Assembly (NCBI GenBank): GCA_046349615.1
Contig: JAXMBZ010000003.1
Span: 434,001-498,000 of the forward strand
Reading direction: 5' to 3'
Length of the DNA stretch: 64,000 bases
From: JADJNY01 sp046349615
GTDB lineage: Bacteria > Planctomycetota > UBA1135 > GCA-002686595
Below, in pieces: positions 8,345 to 17,797 of this stretch; positions within the stretch are counted from its first letter, which is position 1; every line of letters begins with the position of its first letter. The notes beneath the pieces are model-generated. The model worked only from the letters and a program-made list of their open reading frames with translations, was not told where the DNA came from and ran no database searches. The position numbers and the translations under genes were made by a program.

Positions 8345-8956
8345 GCGCGACCGGGAGCCGGACGCAAGCGCGTCGCACCGAAACCGAGCGTCGCGCACCG
8401 CGCGCGACCGAAGCTCTCGGGCCGTCATCCGCTGCACGTCACCGTGCGCGTCGTCGAGGGCGTGCAGAGCCTCCGCTCGAGCGGAGTGCACGCCGCGTTG
8501 CGCGCGGCGCTGCGCCAGGGCGCGGAGCGGTTCGGCCTGCGCGTCGTGCACTACGGCGCGGCCTCGAACCACGTCCACCTCGTGTGCGAAGCGGAGAGCG
8601 CGCAGGCGCTCGCGCGCGGCATGAAAGGGCTTCTCGTGCGGATCGCGCGCGCCGTGAACCGCTTCCTCGGACGCTCGGGAGCGCTGTTCGCCGATCGCTA
8701 CCACGCGCGCGAGTTGAAGGCGCCGCGCGACGTCCGCAACGTGCTCGTCTACGTGTTCGGCAACGCGCGCGGGCATGGAGCGCTCGTCACGAAGGAGCTC
8801 GACCCGTGCACGTCGGCGGCTTGTTTCGACGGTTGGGTGGAACGTCCGCACACACCGACCTGGCTCGCGCGCGCGCGAACGTGGCTGCTGACGGCGGGCT
8901 GGCGACGGCGCGGGTTGATCTCGATTCGCGAGTTGCCGCGGGGCGCGAGGGCTTGA
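8294..8956 (+). CDS. REP-associated tyrosine transposase (RAYT, Y1/HUH family)
   Basis: A 220-residue single-strand transposase-like protein. The HUH motif is in SNHVHLV (His93 and His95) and the nucleophile is probably Tyr153 in VLVYVFGN, the standard spacing for Y1 transposases. Between them RFLGRSGALFADRYHAR matches the family's F.xR.G.LW.xRY.xR signature. It begins with an Arg/Gly-rich tail, GGARPGAGRKR, also usual in RAYTs. RAYTs act on REP palindromes in single-stranded DNA and are normally single-copy and domesticated. The same frame stays open upstream to 7001 through repeats, but composition and homology stop at the ATG at 8294. No terminal inverted repeats were found. It is preceded by a ladder of repeats that may be its substrate or by-product. 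Confidence 0.88.
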   Translation: MKRSQSQPTLHFPSRGGARPGAGRKRVAPKPSVAHRARPKLSGRHPLHVTVRVVEGVQSLRSSGVHAALRAALRQGAERFGLRVVHYGAASNHVHLVCEAESAQALARGMKGLLVRIARAVNRFLGRSGALFADRYHARELKAPRDVRNVLVYVFGNARGHGALVTKELDPCTSAACFDGWVERPHTPTWLARARTWLLTAGWRRRGLISIRELPRGARA

Positions 8957-9422
8957 CGCGTCTTGGCGCTGCGGCACGAGGGTCCTCATTCGGCGCGGCG
9001 GCGCCCCTTGTGCCTTGCCCGAACTCACGGTGCCTGCGCGGGTCGACGTCCGATCGCGAGTCTCCATCGAACCGTGCCGACGAACTCGCTCCCCGGCGCA
9101 GCGACGATCGCCCCCCCCCACGGCACTCGACCTGCATTTCGTCGCAGCTCGCCCGCGCCGCAGTTCTGTCGTGGGACCCCGTCGCCGCTTCGCGCCGAGG
9201 CGAAGCTCGGCCGCGTTCCGCGCTCAGGCTCCACGTCGACGCACTCTCTCTCGTCCGCTCGAGGCGCTCCGAGCGCGGCACCCTCCCGACACGACGCTTA
9301 CCCCAGGGTGAGCTCGGCCTCGTCGACGGGTGAGTCCTCCCGGTCGTCGAGCTCGTGTTCGTCCGTCCGAGGTGCGTCTCGACGACGACCCTCTCCGCGT
9401 CGACGGGCCCCACACTCCGCGC
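8957..9422. other. 466-base stretch without a recognisable gene
   Basis: This lies between the RAYT stop and the Tm-1-like gene stop. It contains a run of ten C at about 9110-9119 and locally repetitive gtcgtcgagctcgt-like sequence at 9330-9400. Frames that stay open have no recognisable protein signal. I see no copy of the RAYT repeat core here. Confidence 0.5.
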
Positions 9423-10652
9423 TCAGCTCGTCCTGACGCGCCCGCCCCGCGCGCGCATCCACTCGAGCAGCTTCGTCGCCATCGCCTCCGCGAACGCCGC
9501 GTCGTTCACGTGCAGATCGAGCGCGTGGAGCGGCACTCCACCGCACGTCTCGCGCAGGCCCGCGAGGAGCTCCGCGCGCGCCGCCGAGTCGTCGAACGGC
9601 TGTCCTTCACGATCGATCGCGCTGACGCCGCGCAGCGGGAAGAAGAGCTCCACCGACCCGCGCGCGGCCGCGAGCTTCGCGCCGAGCACGCGTCCGAGCT
9701 CCCGATTCTCCGCCGGCGTCGTGCGCATCAGCGTCACGTTCGCGTTGTGCGCGTAGAACCGCCGCCCCTCGAACTTCGCGGGCACCGTCGCGCGCGCGTG
9801 GAAGTTGACCATGTCGAGCGCGCCGACGCTGACGACCTGCGGCACGCCGCGCTTGCCCGCCGCGGTGACGCGGTCGGGGCCGGCCGACAACACGCCGCCG
9901 ACGAGCTCGTCCGCGAGCTCCGTCGTGGTCACGTCGAGCACACCGTCGAGCAGCCCGCTCTCCGCGAGCGCTTCGAGCGTGCGACCGCCGCTGCCCGTCG
10001 CGTGGAAGACGAGCACCTCGTAGCCGGCCGCCTCGAGCACCGCGCGCGCGCGCTCGACGCACGGCGTCGTGACGCCGAACATGCTCGCGGCGACGAGCGG
10101 CTTGTCGCTCGCGTTCGCGCGCAACGGACCCGCGAGCGCCATCCCCGCCATCGCCTGCGCCGCGCGCGACAGCACCGCGCGGCTGATGCGGTTGAGCCCC
10201 GCGATGTCCGCGACCGCGTGCAGCATGCACACGTCCTTCGTGCCGACGTAGTGCGACGTCTCGCCCGACGCGAGCGTGCTGACCATGAACTTGGGCACGC
10301 CGATCGGGAGCGCGCGCATCGCCGCCGTGCCGATCGTCGTGCCCGCGCCGCCGCCGAGGCCGAGCACGCCGTCGAGCTCGTTGCGCTCGAACGCGGCGCG
10401 CACGAGCTCGCTCGCGCCCTTCGCGGCGAGCGTGACGGCCTCGCCGCGATCGCCCTTCGCGCGCACGGCGTCGAGCGTCGTGCCCGCGGCGGCGAAGACC
10501 TCTTCGCGCGTCACGTCGGCGCGCACGCGCGGCACACCGAGGCAGCCCGTGTCGACGAGCACGACCGCGACGCCGCGCGCGGCGAGTTCGCGTCGCACGA
10601 AGTCGGCCTCGTCGCCTTTCGTATCGAGCGTCGCGAGGAGGTAGACGGCCAT
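9423..10652 (-). CDS. Tm-1-like ATP-binding domain protein (UPF0261 family)
   Basis: A 409-residue cytoplasmic protein that matches the UPF0261/Tm-1-like family from the first residues: AVYLLATLDTKGDEADFVR, then VDTGCLG. The glycine-rich LGLGGGAGTTIGTAAMR and the segment MVSTLASGETSHYVGTKD are family hallmarks that form the nucleotide site. VLVFHATGSGGRTLEALAESG lies in the C-terminal half. Plant Tm-1 is a fusion of this domain with a PEP-hydrolase-like TIM barrel, and a stand-alone copy of that barrel is at 17798-18685 in this window. The reaction is not known for bacterial members. The ATG at 10650-10652 gives the normal family N-terminus. It is divergent from the ThuA giant. Confidence 0.93.
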   Translation of the reverse strand: MAVYLLATLDTKGDEADFVRRELAARGVAVVLVDTGCLGVPRVRADVTREEVFAAAGTTLDAVRAKGDRGEAVTLAAKGASELVRAAFERNELDGVLGLGGGAGTTIGTAAMRALPIGVPKFMVSTLASGETSHYVGTKDVCMLHAVADIAGLNRISRAVLSRAAQAMAGMALAGPLRANASDKPLVAASMFGVTTPCVERARAVLEAAGYEVLVFHATGSGGRTLEALAESGLLDGVLDVTTTELADELVGGVLSAGPDRVTAAGKRGVPQVVSVGALDMVNFHARATVPAKFEGRRFYAHNANVTLMRTTPAENRELGRVLGAKLAAARGSVELFFPLRGVSAIDREGQPFDDSAARAELLAGLRETCGGVPLHALDLHVNDAAFAEAMATKLLEWMRARGGRVRTS

Positions 10653-10657
10653 GGGTA

Positions 10658-10783
10658 GCGCTCGAGGCTTCCGTCGAGCGCGCGCATTCTACGCGGGCGC
10701 TCGTTCCGTCGAGCGCACGCGTTTCGCGCGGCCGCTCGATCCATCGAACGCACGCGCCCAGGTGGGCGCTCGCTCGATCGAGC
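10658..10783. promoter_or_regulatory. Four phased imperfect palindromes in a divergent promoter region
   Basis: Between two divergent genes lie four related dyads: gcgctcga-n8-tcgagcgc (10658-10681), gcgctcg-ttccg-tcgagcgc (10697-10716), ccgctcgatccatcgaacg (10732-10750) and gcgctcgctcgatcgagc (10766-10783). Their starts are 35-39 bases apart. Several are followed by a cgcacgcg-like tail. They could be operators for a dimeric repressor acting on one or both genes, or a short REP-like array. No repressor gene is next to them. Confidence 0.45.
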
Positions 10784-10853
10784 CTCGCCTTCTAGAGACG
10801 CGCGCTGCCGCGAGCGACCCGTGAGCGCGCTCCGTCGCTAGACTTCCGCCACG

Positions 10854-13800
10854 ATGCAGCGCCTCCCCCACGCCGTCCTCGTCCTCCTCCTTGTCTTCCT
10901 CGCGGCGCTCGGCGTCGCGACCTGCGCGCGGCCCGCGCTCGAACCCGCTTCGAGCGGCGGTACAAAGGAGGAGGGCGCGCGCGTCGCGCAGCTCCAAGGC
11001 GCTTCCGATGGAACCGCGGAGGGAGCACGCGCCCCGGCGTCCAGCCACGCGATAGACGCGCAAGCGCGAAGCACGAGGAGCACGACGAACCCTGCGGATG
11101 CGGCCAACGCCCCGAGTGTGATGGCTGCGACTCGCGCTGCGCCGACGGCAGGCGCCACGAGCGCGGTGAGCGACACGAGCGCAGTCCCCGCGCCTGAGCG
11201 CGCGACTCCCCTGCGCATCTTCCTGCGCGGCGGACCGAAGACGCACGGGCCCGGGCAGCACGACCATCCGCGCTTCGTCGCGGAGTGGGAGCCGTTGCTC
11301 GAAGCGCGCGGCGCCGTCGTCGAGGGTGCGTTGCGCTTCCCGACCGCGGAGGAGCTCTCGCGCACCGACGTCCTCGTGATCTACGCGGCGGACGGCGGCG
11401 CGATCCACGGCGACGAGCGCGCGAACCTGGAGCGCTACCTCGCGCGCGGCGGCGGGATCGTCGTGCTCCACGACGGCGTGTGCGGCGACGATCCGCAGTG
11501 GTTCAAGACGGTCGTCGGCGGCGCGTGGGAGCACGGGCACTCGAAGTACCAGGAGGGCACGACCGACCTCTACTTCACCGACACGACGCACCCGATCACG
11601 CACGGCGTCGCGAACTTCCGCTTCGAGGACGAGCTCTATTGGGAGCTGCACATGGACCCGGCGGCGCGCGTGCTCGCGAGCGGGTTCCACACCGTGTTCG
11701 ACGTCACGCCGCAGATGTGGACGTTCGAAAAAGCCCAGTACCGCGCGTTCGTGTCGATCCAAGGGCACAACGCGACGTCGTTCGAGCACGCGGCGTGGCG
11801 CACGCTGCTCCTGCGCGGCATCGCGTGGGCCGGGAAGCGCGACGTCGCGCTCCTCCTGAAGCCCGGCGAAGCGGACGCGCTCGCGTATCCGCCGGGCGGA
11901 CCGGTGAAGCCCGAGGATGCGTCGAAGCTCCTCGAGGTGCACCCCGACTTCGACTTGTCGCTCGTCGCGTCGGAGCCCTTGATCGAGAAGCCGATCTCGC
12001 TCGATTGGGACGCGCGCGGACGGATGTGGGTCGCGCAGAGCCCGGGCTATCCCGACAAGGAGCGCTTCTCCGGCGTCCCCGCGCACGACGAGATCGTGAT
12101 CCTCGCCGACGCGGACGGCGACGGGCGCATGGAGTCGAAGAAGGTGTTCCACACCGGGCTCGACCTCGTGACGAGCCTCGTCTTCCATCGCGACGGGATC
12201 ATTGTCAGCGACGCGCCCGACATCTTGTGGCTGCGCGACACGAACGGCGACGACGTGTGCGACAAAGTGGAGACCGTCTTCACCGGCTTCGGCTTCGGCG
12301 ACACGCACGCGGTGATGTCGAACTTGCGTTGGGGCCTGGACGGGTGGATCTACGCGACGCAGGGCTACTCGGGCGGCGATTCGCGGCACGTGACGAACGC
12401 TGCGGGCCACGACTTCGGCCACATCGGGAACGGCATCTTCCGCTTCAAGCCCGACGGCAGCGCGATCGAGATGGTGTCGAGCTACGGCTCGAACACGTGG
12501 GGCCTCGATTTCTCGAGCGACGGCGAGCTCTTCTTCTCGATGGCGAACGGCGACCACCTGCGGCACGTCGTGATGCCGGAGGGTGCGCTCGCGGAGGCGC
12601 GCTACGGCGACGCGCAGAGTTGGGCGTACATCGCGGACCACGACCGCGTCGTGCCGCTGCTCACGCACACGGACGCGCCGTACGCGCAGATCGACTTCGT
12701 CGGCGGGTTCACGGCGTGCTCGGGCTGCTGCCTGTACAACGGCGGCGCGTGGCCGAAGGAGTGGGACAATGCGTGCTTCGTCGCGGAGCCGACGGTGCAC
12801 CTGGTGCACCACGACGTGCTCACGCCCGACGGCGTGACGTTCAAGGCGACGAAGGCGCGCGAGGCGGAGTTCTTCGCGGGAAAGGACCTGTGGTTCCGCC
12901 CGATCCACATGCGCGTGGGGCCGGACGGCGCCTTGTACGTCCTCGACTTCTACAACCAGGCCTCGGTGCACAACGACACGCGCGGGCCGCTGCACGGACC
13001 GACGAACGCGGCGAAGCGCCCGGACCGCGACCACAGTCATGGACGCATTTGGCGCGTGCAGCACAAGCGCGCGGCCGCACTCAAGGTCGTCGATCGCTCG
13101 AAGGCGAGCACGAATGCGCTCGCCACCGCACTCGGACACCCGAACTTGTGGGCAGCGACGACGGCGATGCGCCTGCTCGTCGAGCGCGCTGGCCCCGACG
13201 TCCTGTCGGAACTCGAGAGCACGGCGAGCGGCGGCCTGAACTCACGTGCGCGCGTGCAAGCTGCGTGGTGCCTGCAGCGGCTTGGTCGCGGTTCCAGGGC
13301 CGTCGAGTCTTTGCTCCGCGACACGGACACGGCAGCGCGCATCCAAGGGCTGAGGATCGCCTCGCTCGAGAGCGAGGTCGCGCTCTCGGCCCCGCTCCTC
13401 GCGCGCCTGGAGCCTCTCGTTCGGAGTCCGGATGCGAAGGAGCGCCTGGCCGCGATCGAGGCCCTTTCAGCGCTTCATGCGAGCGCATCGAGCACCTCGT
13501 CCGCGTGGTACCTCGTCGATGACGCATGGTCGCGCTCGGTGATCCTGGGCATGGCGCTCGCCGCTCCTCGCGAGGTCCTGCCGCACCTTGCGCAGGGCGC
13601 GCCGACCGAAGGCGGCGTCTCGCTCCTCGAAGCGTTCGCCGCGCAACTCGCTCTCCCCAGGAACCGCACCGCACTCGAGACGACGCTCTTCGAGCTCGGC
13701 GCGATGCAGCAGGAGTACGACATGATCGTCGGCGACGTGCTCGGGGCGCTGAGCCGCTCCTTCCACGACAGCTCGCGCGAACCCGCTCCGAAGCACATCG

Positions 13801-16121
13801 TCGCGGCGCTTTCGAAGCTCCTCGACAAGCCCCTCGGCTACTCGCACATCCACGAGTACACGGCGCGGATCGCGATGCGCCTGAACGCCGTGGACGCGCT
13901 CGGAGCGAAGCTCGAGCCCGTCGCGAGCTACCTTCGCGCGCGGGTCGAGGACCCCGGTCCGCTCTCCGAGCGCCTCGACGCCCTCGAAACGCTCGTCGCG
14001 CTCCCCTCCGAACGCCTCTCCGCGATCCCGCGCGCCAAGGAGTTCCTCGCGCCCGATGTCGATCCCGACGTTCAGGAGCGCGTCGTGCGCCTGCTCGGAG
14101 CCGTCGATCACCCCGCGTCCACGCGCGTGTGCATCGAGACGTTCCGTTCGATGGCACCGAAGGCGCGCACGGTTGCTCTCGAGCAGATGCTCGCGCGCGC
14201 CGACCGCACCGAGCTCCTCCTCCACGCCGTGGAAGCGAAGGAACTCGCGCTCGCCGACCTCGGACCGCAGTTCCTCCACCGCCTGCGCACGCACCCCGAC
14301 GCCGCGATCGCGCAGCGCGCGACGAAGCTCTTCGAGGAGCTCGGCTACAAGCCCAGCGCGAAGGTGAGCGAGCTCGTCGCGCGCTTCCTCCCGATCGCGT
14401 CGCAGCCCGGCGACGCCGCCGCGGGCAAGCTCATCTTCGAGAAGAACTGCATCCAGTGCCATCGCGTCGACGGCAAGGGCGCCGAGATCGGGCCCGACCT
14501 CACCGGCATGGGAACGCACGGCGCGGCGGACCTCCTGCCCGTGATCCTCGATCCGAACCGCACGGTCGAGGCGGGTTACTCGGAGTGGCAGCTCGAGACG
14601 AAGGACGGAAAGCTCGTCACCGGCACGATGGCGCGCGAGGACGCGCGCGCGGTCGTCCTGCGCTCGACGAACGGCGACGCCGAGGTCCCAAGGGACGACA
14701 TCGAGTGGATCAAGAACACCGGGCGCTCGCCGATGCCCGAAGGCCTCGAATCGATCGGCGCCGAGGGCTTCCGCGACCTCTTCGCGTACTTGTCGGGCGG
14801 CTTCGCGGGCTGGCGCGTGCTCTCGATCGAAGACGTCGTCAGCTCGAGCTCGCTCGCGGGCCTCTACGACACGAAGCGCGACGACAAGCCGATGGTCTTC
14901 AAGCGCTGGGGCATCCAACCGATCGCCGGCGTGCCGTTCGACGTGCTCGATCCCAGGCGCACGCAGAGCGGCTTGAACGCGCTCGTGCTGAAGGGCGGCC
15001 TCGCGGAGGACTGGGAGTCGAAGCTGCAGAAGCCCAGCGTCGTCGAGGTCAAGGTCGGATGCGCGGTCGAGCGCGTGCACGTCCTCGGCGGCATCGGCGC
15101 GTGGGCGTACCCCTACTTCGACGACGTGCGCCCGATCTGCACGTGGACGTGGGTCTACGCGGATGGGTCGAAGGAGGATGTCGTGCTCAAGAGCGGTGTC
15201 GAGTTCGGCGACTGGATCGGCAAGCACGACGTGCCGGGTTCGGAGTACGCCGACGGCGTGCTCGCCGAGGACAGTTGGGGCCAGGTGCGCACGTTCGCGC
15301 TCGAGCCCAAGCGGAAGGACGTCGTCGTCGACAAGATCGTGCTGACGAGCCCCGACGGCGACCAAGCCGCGACGTTCTTCGCGCTGACCGCGGAGTTGAA
15401 GGGCGCCGTGAAGGTCGCCGGCGCGCCGAAGAAGGAGCAGGCACCCGTCGAAGCGCTCGACTGGCTCGTCGTCGGCGGCGGCTCGAGCCACGACTTCCGC
15501 CGCTGGTTCGGCGACGCGGACCTCGCGACGCTCGCGAACGCGAAGCTCGCGCCGTCCGCGGCGACGGGGACGTGGAGAGCGCGCTACACGGAGAAGGTGG
15601 ACGAGCTCGCGCCGCAGCTCGCGAAGCTCGACGCGCTCGAGCTCACGAACAACCAGCCGCTGCCGGCGGACGCGCGGGCGGCGCTCTTCGACTTCGTCGC
15701 GCAGGGCGGCGGCCTGCTGATCGTGCATCCGGCGTGCTGGTACAACTGGACCGACTGGCCCGAGTACAACGCGCGCCTCGTCGGCGGCGGCGCGCGCGGC
15801 CACGGTCCGTTCGGCGAGTTCGAGGTGCGCGTCGTCGACGCGTCGCATCCGCTCGCGAAGGACGTCCCCGCGACGTTCCGCATCGAGGACGAGCTGTACC
15901 GCTTCGAGGTCGATCCGAAGGGTGCTGCGATCCACGTGATCGCCGTCGGTCGGTCGCTCGATGGGAAGGAGGAGTGGCCCGTCGTGTGGACCGTCGCGCG
16001 CCCCGCCGGACAAGGGGGCCGCACCGCCTGCATCACGCTCGGCCACGACGAGCGCGCGCACTCGAACGCGAGCTACCAGAAGCTCTACGTCAACGCCGCG
16101 CGTTGGGTACGCGAGCGCTGA
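10854..16121 (+). CDS. Giant exported ThuA / Pirellula-type dehydrogenase / HEAT / haem-c / ThuA protein
   Basis: A 1,755-residue exported protein. Residues 1-30 are a signal segment (VLVLLLVFLAALGVA) and 31-115 a low-complexity Ala/Thr linker. Residues about 120-330 form a ThuA (trehalose-utilisation, class I amidotransferase-like) domain. Residues about 360-730 are the planctomycete/verrucomicrobial membrane-bound dehydrogenase domain, an NHL-like propeller (DFDLSLVASEPLIEKPISLD, then WDARGRMWVAQSPGYPD). HEAT-like repeats fill 745-1180. A haem-c domain carries CIQCH at residues 1199-1203 within KNCIQCHRVDGKGAEIGPDL. After a beta-rich linker a second ThuA domain (about 1530-1755) closes the protein, with GGGLLIVHPACWYNW. 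Family members are thought to oxidise sugars in the periplasm; the substrate is unknown. ThuA at both ends is unusual. Confidence 0.9.
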   Translation: MQRLPHAVLVLLLVFLAALGVATCARPALEPASSGGTKEEGARVAQLQGASDGTAEGARAPASSHAIDAQARSTRSTTNPADAANAPSVMAATRAAPTAGATSAVSDTSAVPAPERATPLRIFLRGGPKTHGPGQHDHPRFVAEWEPLLEARGAVVEGALRFPTAEELSRTDVLVIYAADGGAIHGDERANLERYLARGGGIVVLHDGVCGDDPQWFKTVVGGAWEHGHSKYQEGTTDLYFTDTTHPITHGVANFRFEDELYWELHMDPAARVLASGFHTVFDVTPQMWTFEKAQYRAFVSIQGHNATSFEHAAWRTLLLRGIAWAGKRDVALLLKPGEADALAYPPGGPVKPEDASKLLEVHPDFDLSLVASEPLIEKPISLDWDARGRMWVAQSPGYPDKERFSGVPAHDEIVILADADGDGRMESKKVFHTGLDLVTSLVFHRDGIIVSDAPDILWLRDTNGDDVCDKVETVFTGFGFGDTHAVMSNLRWGLDGWIYATQGYSGGDSRHVTNAAGHDFGHIGNGIFRFKPDGSAIEMVSSYGSNTWGLDFSSDGELFFSMANGDHLRHVVMPEGALAEARYGDAQSWAYIADHDRVVPLLTHTDAPYAQIDFVGGFTACSGCCLYNGGAWPKEWDNACFVAEPTVHLVHHDVLTPDGVTFKATKAREAEFFAGKDLWFRPIHMRVGPDGALYVLDFYNQASVHNDTRGPLHGPTNAAKRPDRDHSHGRIWRVQHKRAAALKVVDRSKASTNALATALGHPNLWAATTAMRLLVERAGPDVLSELESTASGGLNSRARVQAAWCLQRLGRGSRAVESLLRDTDTAARIQGLRIASLESEVALSAPLLARLEPLVRSPDAKERLAAIEALSALHASASSTSSAWYLVDDAWSRSVILGMALAAPREVLPHLAQGAPTEGGVSLLEAFAAQLALPRNRTALETTLFELGAMQQEYDMIVGDVLGALSRSFHDSSREPAPKHIVAALSKLLDKPLGYSHIHEYTARIAMRLNAVDALGAKLEPVASYLRARVEDPGPLSERLDALETLVALPSERLSAIPRAKEFLAPDVDPDVQERVVRLLGAVDHPASTRVCIETFRSMAPKARTVALEQMLARADRTELLLHAVEAKELALADLGPQFLHRLRTHPDAAIAQRATKLFEELGYKPSAKVSELVARFLPIASQPGDAAAGKLIFEKNCIQCHRVDGKGAEIGPDLTGMGTHGAADLLPVILDPNRTVEAGYSEWQLETKDGKLVTGTMAREDARAVVLRSTNGDAEVPRDDIEWIKNTGRSPMPEGLESIGAEGFRDLFAYLSGGFAGWRVLSIEDVVSSSSLAGLYDTKRDDKPMVFKRWGIQPIAGVPFDVLDPRRTQSGLNALVLKGGLAEDWESKLQKPSVVEVKVGCAVERVHVLGGIGAWAYPYFDDVRPICTWTWVYADGSKEDVVLKSGVEFGDWIGKHDVPGSEYADGVLAEDSWGQVRTFALEPKRKDVVVDKIVLTSPDGDQAATFFALTAELKGAVKVAGAPKKEQAPVEALDWLVVGGGSSHDFRRWFGDADLATLANAKLAPSAATGTWRARYTEKVDELAPQLAKLDALELTNNQPLPADARAALFDFVAQGGGLLIVHPACWYNWTDWPEYNARLVGGGARGHGPFGEFEVRVVDASHPLAKDVPATFRIEDELYRFEVDPKGAAIHVIAVGRSLDGKEEWPVVWTVARPAGQGGRTACITLGHDERAHSNASYQKLYVNAARWVRER

Positions 16122-16190
16122 CGCGCGCTCCGTCTCCCCCATCGATAGTCGCTGCGCGCTCGCTCCGCGCGAGGACGCGTCGCGCCCCGC

Positions 16191-17601
16191 TCACTCCGCC
16201 GCGTCGCGCATCGCTGTCCAGAGTTCGGCGACGTGCGCGCGCTCCGTCGCGAGCGCCCCGATCGACACGCGCACCATCCAGCGGCCGTCGAGCGTCGCGG
16301 GCGTGACGTACGCGAAGCCTGACGCGTTCAGGCGCTCGGCCCACGCTTGTGTGTGGCGGTCGAGCGCGTCGCCGCTCACGCCCGGCGGCTCGTGGCGCAC
16401 GCAGACGGTTTGGAGTGCGACGGGAGCGAGCACGCGCCAGTTGGGCGTCGCGCGCACTTCGCGCTCGAAGCACTGCGCGTTCTCGAGGTCGCGGCGCAGG
16501 CGCGCTTGCAACCCGCTCACGCCTTGCTCGCGGATCAAGCACCACAGTTTCAGCGCGCGGAAGCGCCGGCCGAGCGGGATGCCCCAGTCGCGGTAGTTCG
16601 TCACGCGCGCGTCGACGCTCGACTGGAGGTAGCTCGGGTTCGTGCTCATCACGCGCACGAGGTGCTCGGGGTCCTTCACGTAGTAGACGGAGCAGTCGAA
16701 GGCGGCGCCCGAGCCACTTGTGCGGGTTCATGACGAGCGAGTCGGCGTTTTCGATGCCGTCCCACATCCAACGGCATTCGGGCAGGATCATCGCCGAGCC
16801 CGCCATCGCGGCGTCGACGTGGAGCCAGAGCGTCTCGCGCGCGGCGATCTTCGCGATGGAAGCGATCGGGTCGAGCGCCGTGGTCGTCGTCGTGCCCGTC
16901 GTCGCGACGATCGCGCACGGGATGCGGCCGGCGGCCTTGTCGTCGGCGATCGCGCGCTCGAGCGCGTCGGCGCGCAGCGCGAACGATGCGTCGACGTCGA
17001 TCGCGCGCACGTTTGCGCGGCCGAAGCCGGCGAGGAGGGCGGCTTTGTCGACGGAGCTGTGCGCGTGCTTCGAGACGTAGACGACGAGCGGGTGGTCTTC
17101 GGACTGCAGGCCGCCGCGCGTGAGGGAGAAGTTCGTCGTGCGTTCGCGCGCGCAGATCAGCGCGAGCAGCGAGCTCGTCGACGCGGTGTCTTGGATGACG
17201 CCTTTCCACGCGGGCGAGAGGCCTGTCATTTGGCGCAGCCAGTCGACGGTGACTTCCTCGAGCTCGGAGAGCGCGGGTGAGGCTTGCCACGAGAGGCCGA
17301 GCACGCCGAGGCCGGTGGAGAGGTAGTCGCCGAGGACGGAGGAGAGCTCGCCGTTCGACGGGAAGAAGCCGAAGAAGCGCGGGTGGGACCAGAGGGTGAG
17401 GCCGGGGACGAGCACGTCGTCGACGTCGGCGAGCACGCGCTCGAAGGGCTCGGGCTCGGCGGGCGGAGCCGCGGGGAGCCGCGCCTTCACGGCGCCGGGC
17501 TCCACCTGTGCGCGCACGGGGCGCTCGGCGAGACCTGCGCGGTAGTCGGCGAGGAAGTCGATCAGCGCGTGGCCTTGGCGGCGGAATTCCTCGGTGTCCA
17601 T
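16191..17601 (-). pseudogene. PLP-dependent aromatic amino acid decarboxylase-like gene with a frameshift
   Basis: From the ATG at 17599-17601 the frame encodes the first 300 residues of a group II PLP decarboxylase: SHPRFFGFFPSNGELSSVLG, WLHVDAAMAGSA and the PLP-lysine motif MNPHKWLG. Just after HKWLG, at about 16708-16711, the frame breaks. Removing one G from the GGGCGCC run restores LGAAFDCSVYYVKDPEHL and the rest continues in the other frame to the stop at 16191 (YLQSSVDARVTNYRDWGIPL, then FRALKLWCLIREQG). Restored, it would be about 469 residues, normal for the family. This is either a recent one-base insertion or an assembly error in a G run. It would decarboxylate an aromatic or acidic amino acid. 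No partner transporter is adjacent. Confidence 0.85.
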
Positions 17602-17713
17602 GCGCGGGAGTCTAGCGGAGGTGAGGTGAGGTCGGTCGGGAGCGCAATTGCCGGATGAGGAGATCCAGGGGGAAGGGACGCAACGGAACACATTCGGATG
17701 CTTCGCATTCCGG

Positions 17714-17772
17714 ACTCCGTGTCGGCTCGGGCCGGAGGACCCCCCCCCGACACGGAGTTCAGTTTTCTCTCA
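17714..17772 (+). terminator. Hairpin plus U-tract upstream of the TIM-barrel gene (attenuator or operator candidate)
   Basis: A perfect 12-bp inverted repeat, ACTCCGTGTCGG (17714-17725) and CCGACACGGAGT (17747-17758), encloses a 21-base loop with a long C run. It is followed on the plus strand by tcagttttctctc. It ends 26 bases before the likely ATG at 17798. There is no plus-strand gene upstream for about 1.6 kb, so it may be a leader attenuator. A dimer-binding operator is an alternative. Confidence 0.45.
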
Positions 17773-17797
17773 GCATCGAGCTTGGGTGGGGCTCGGT

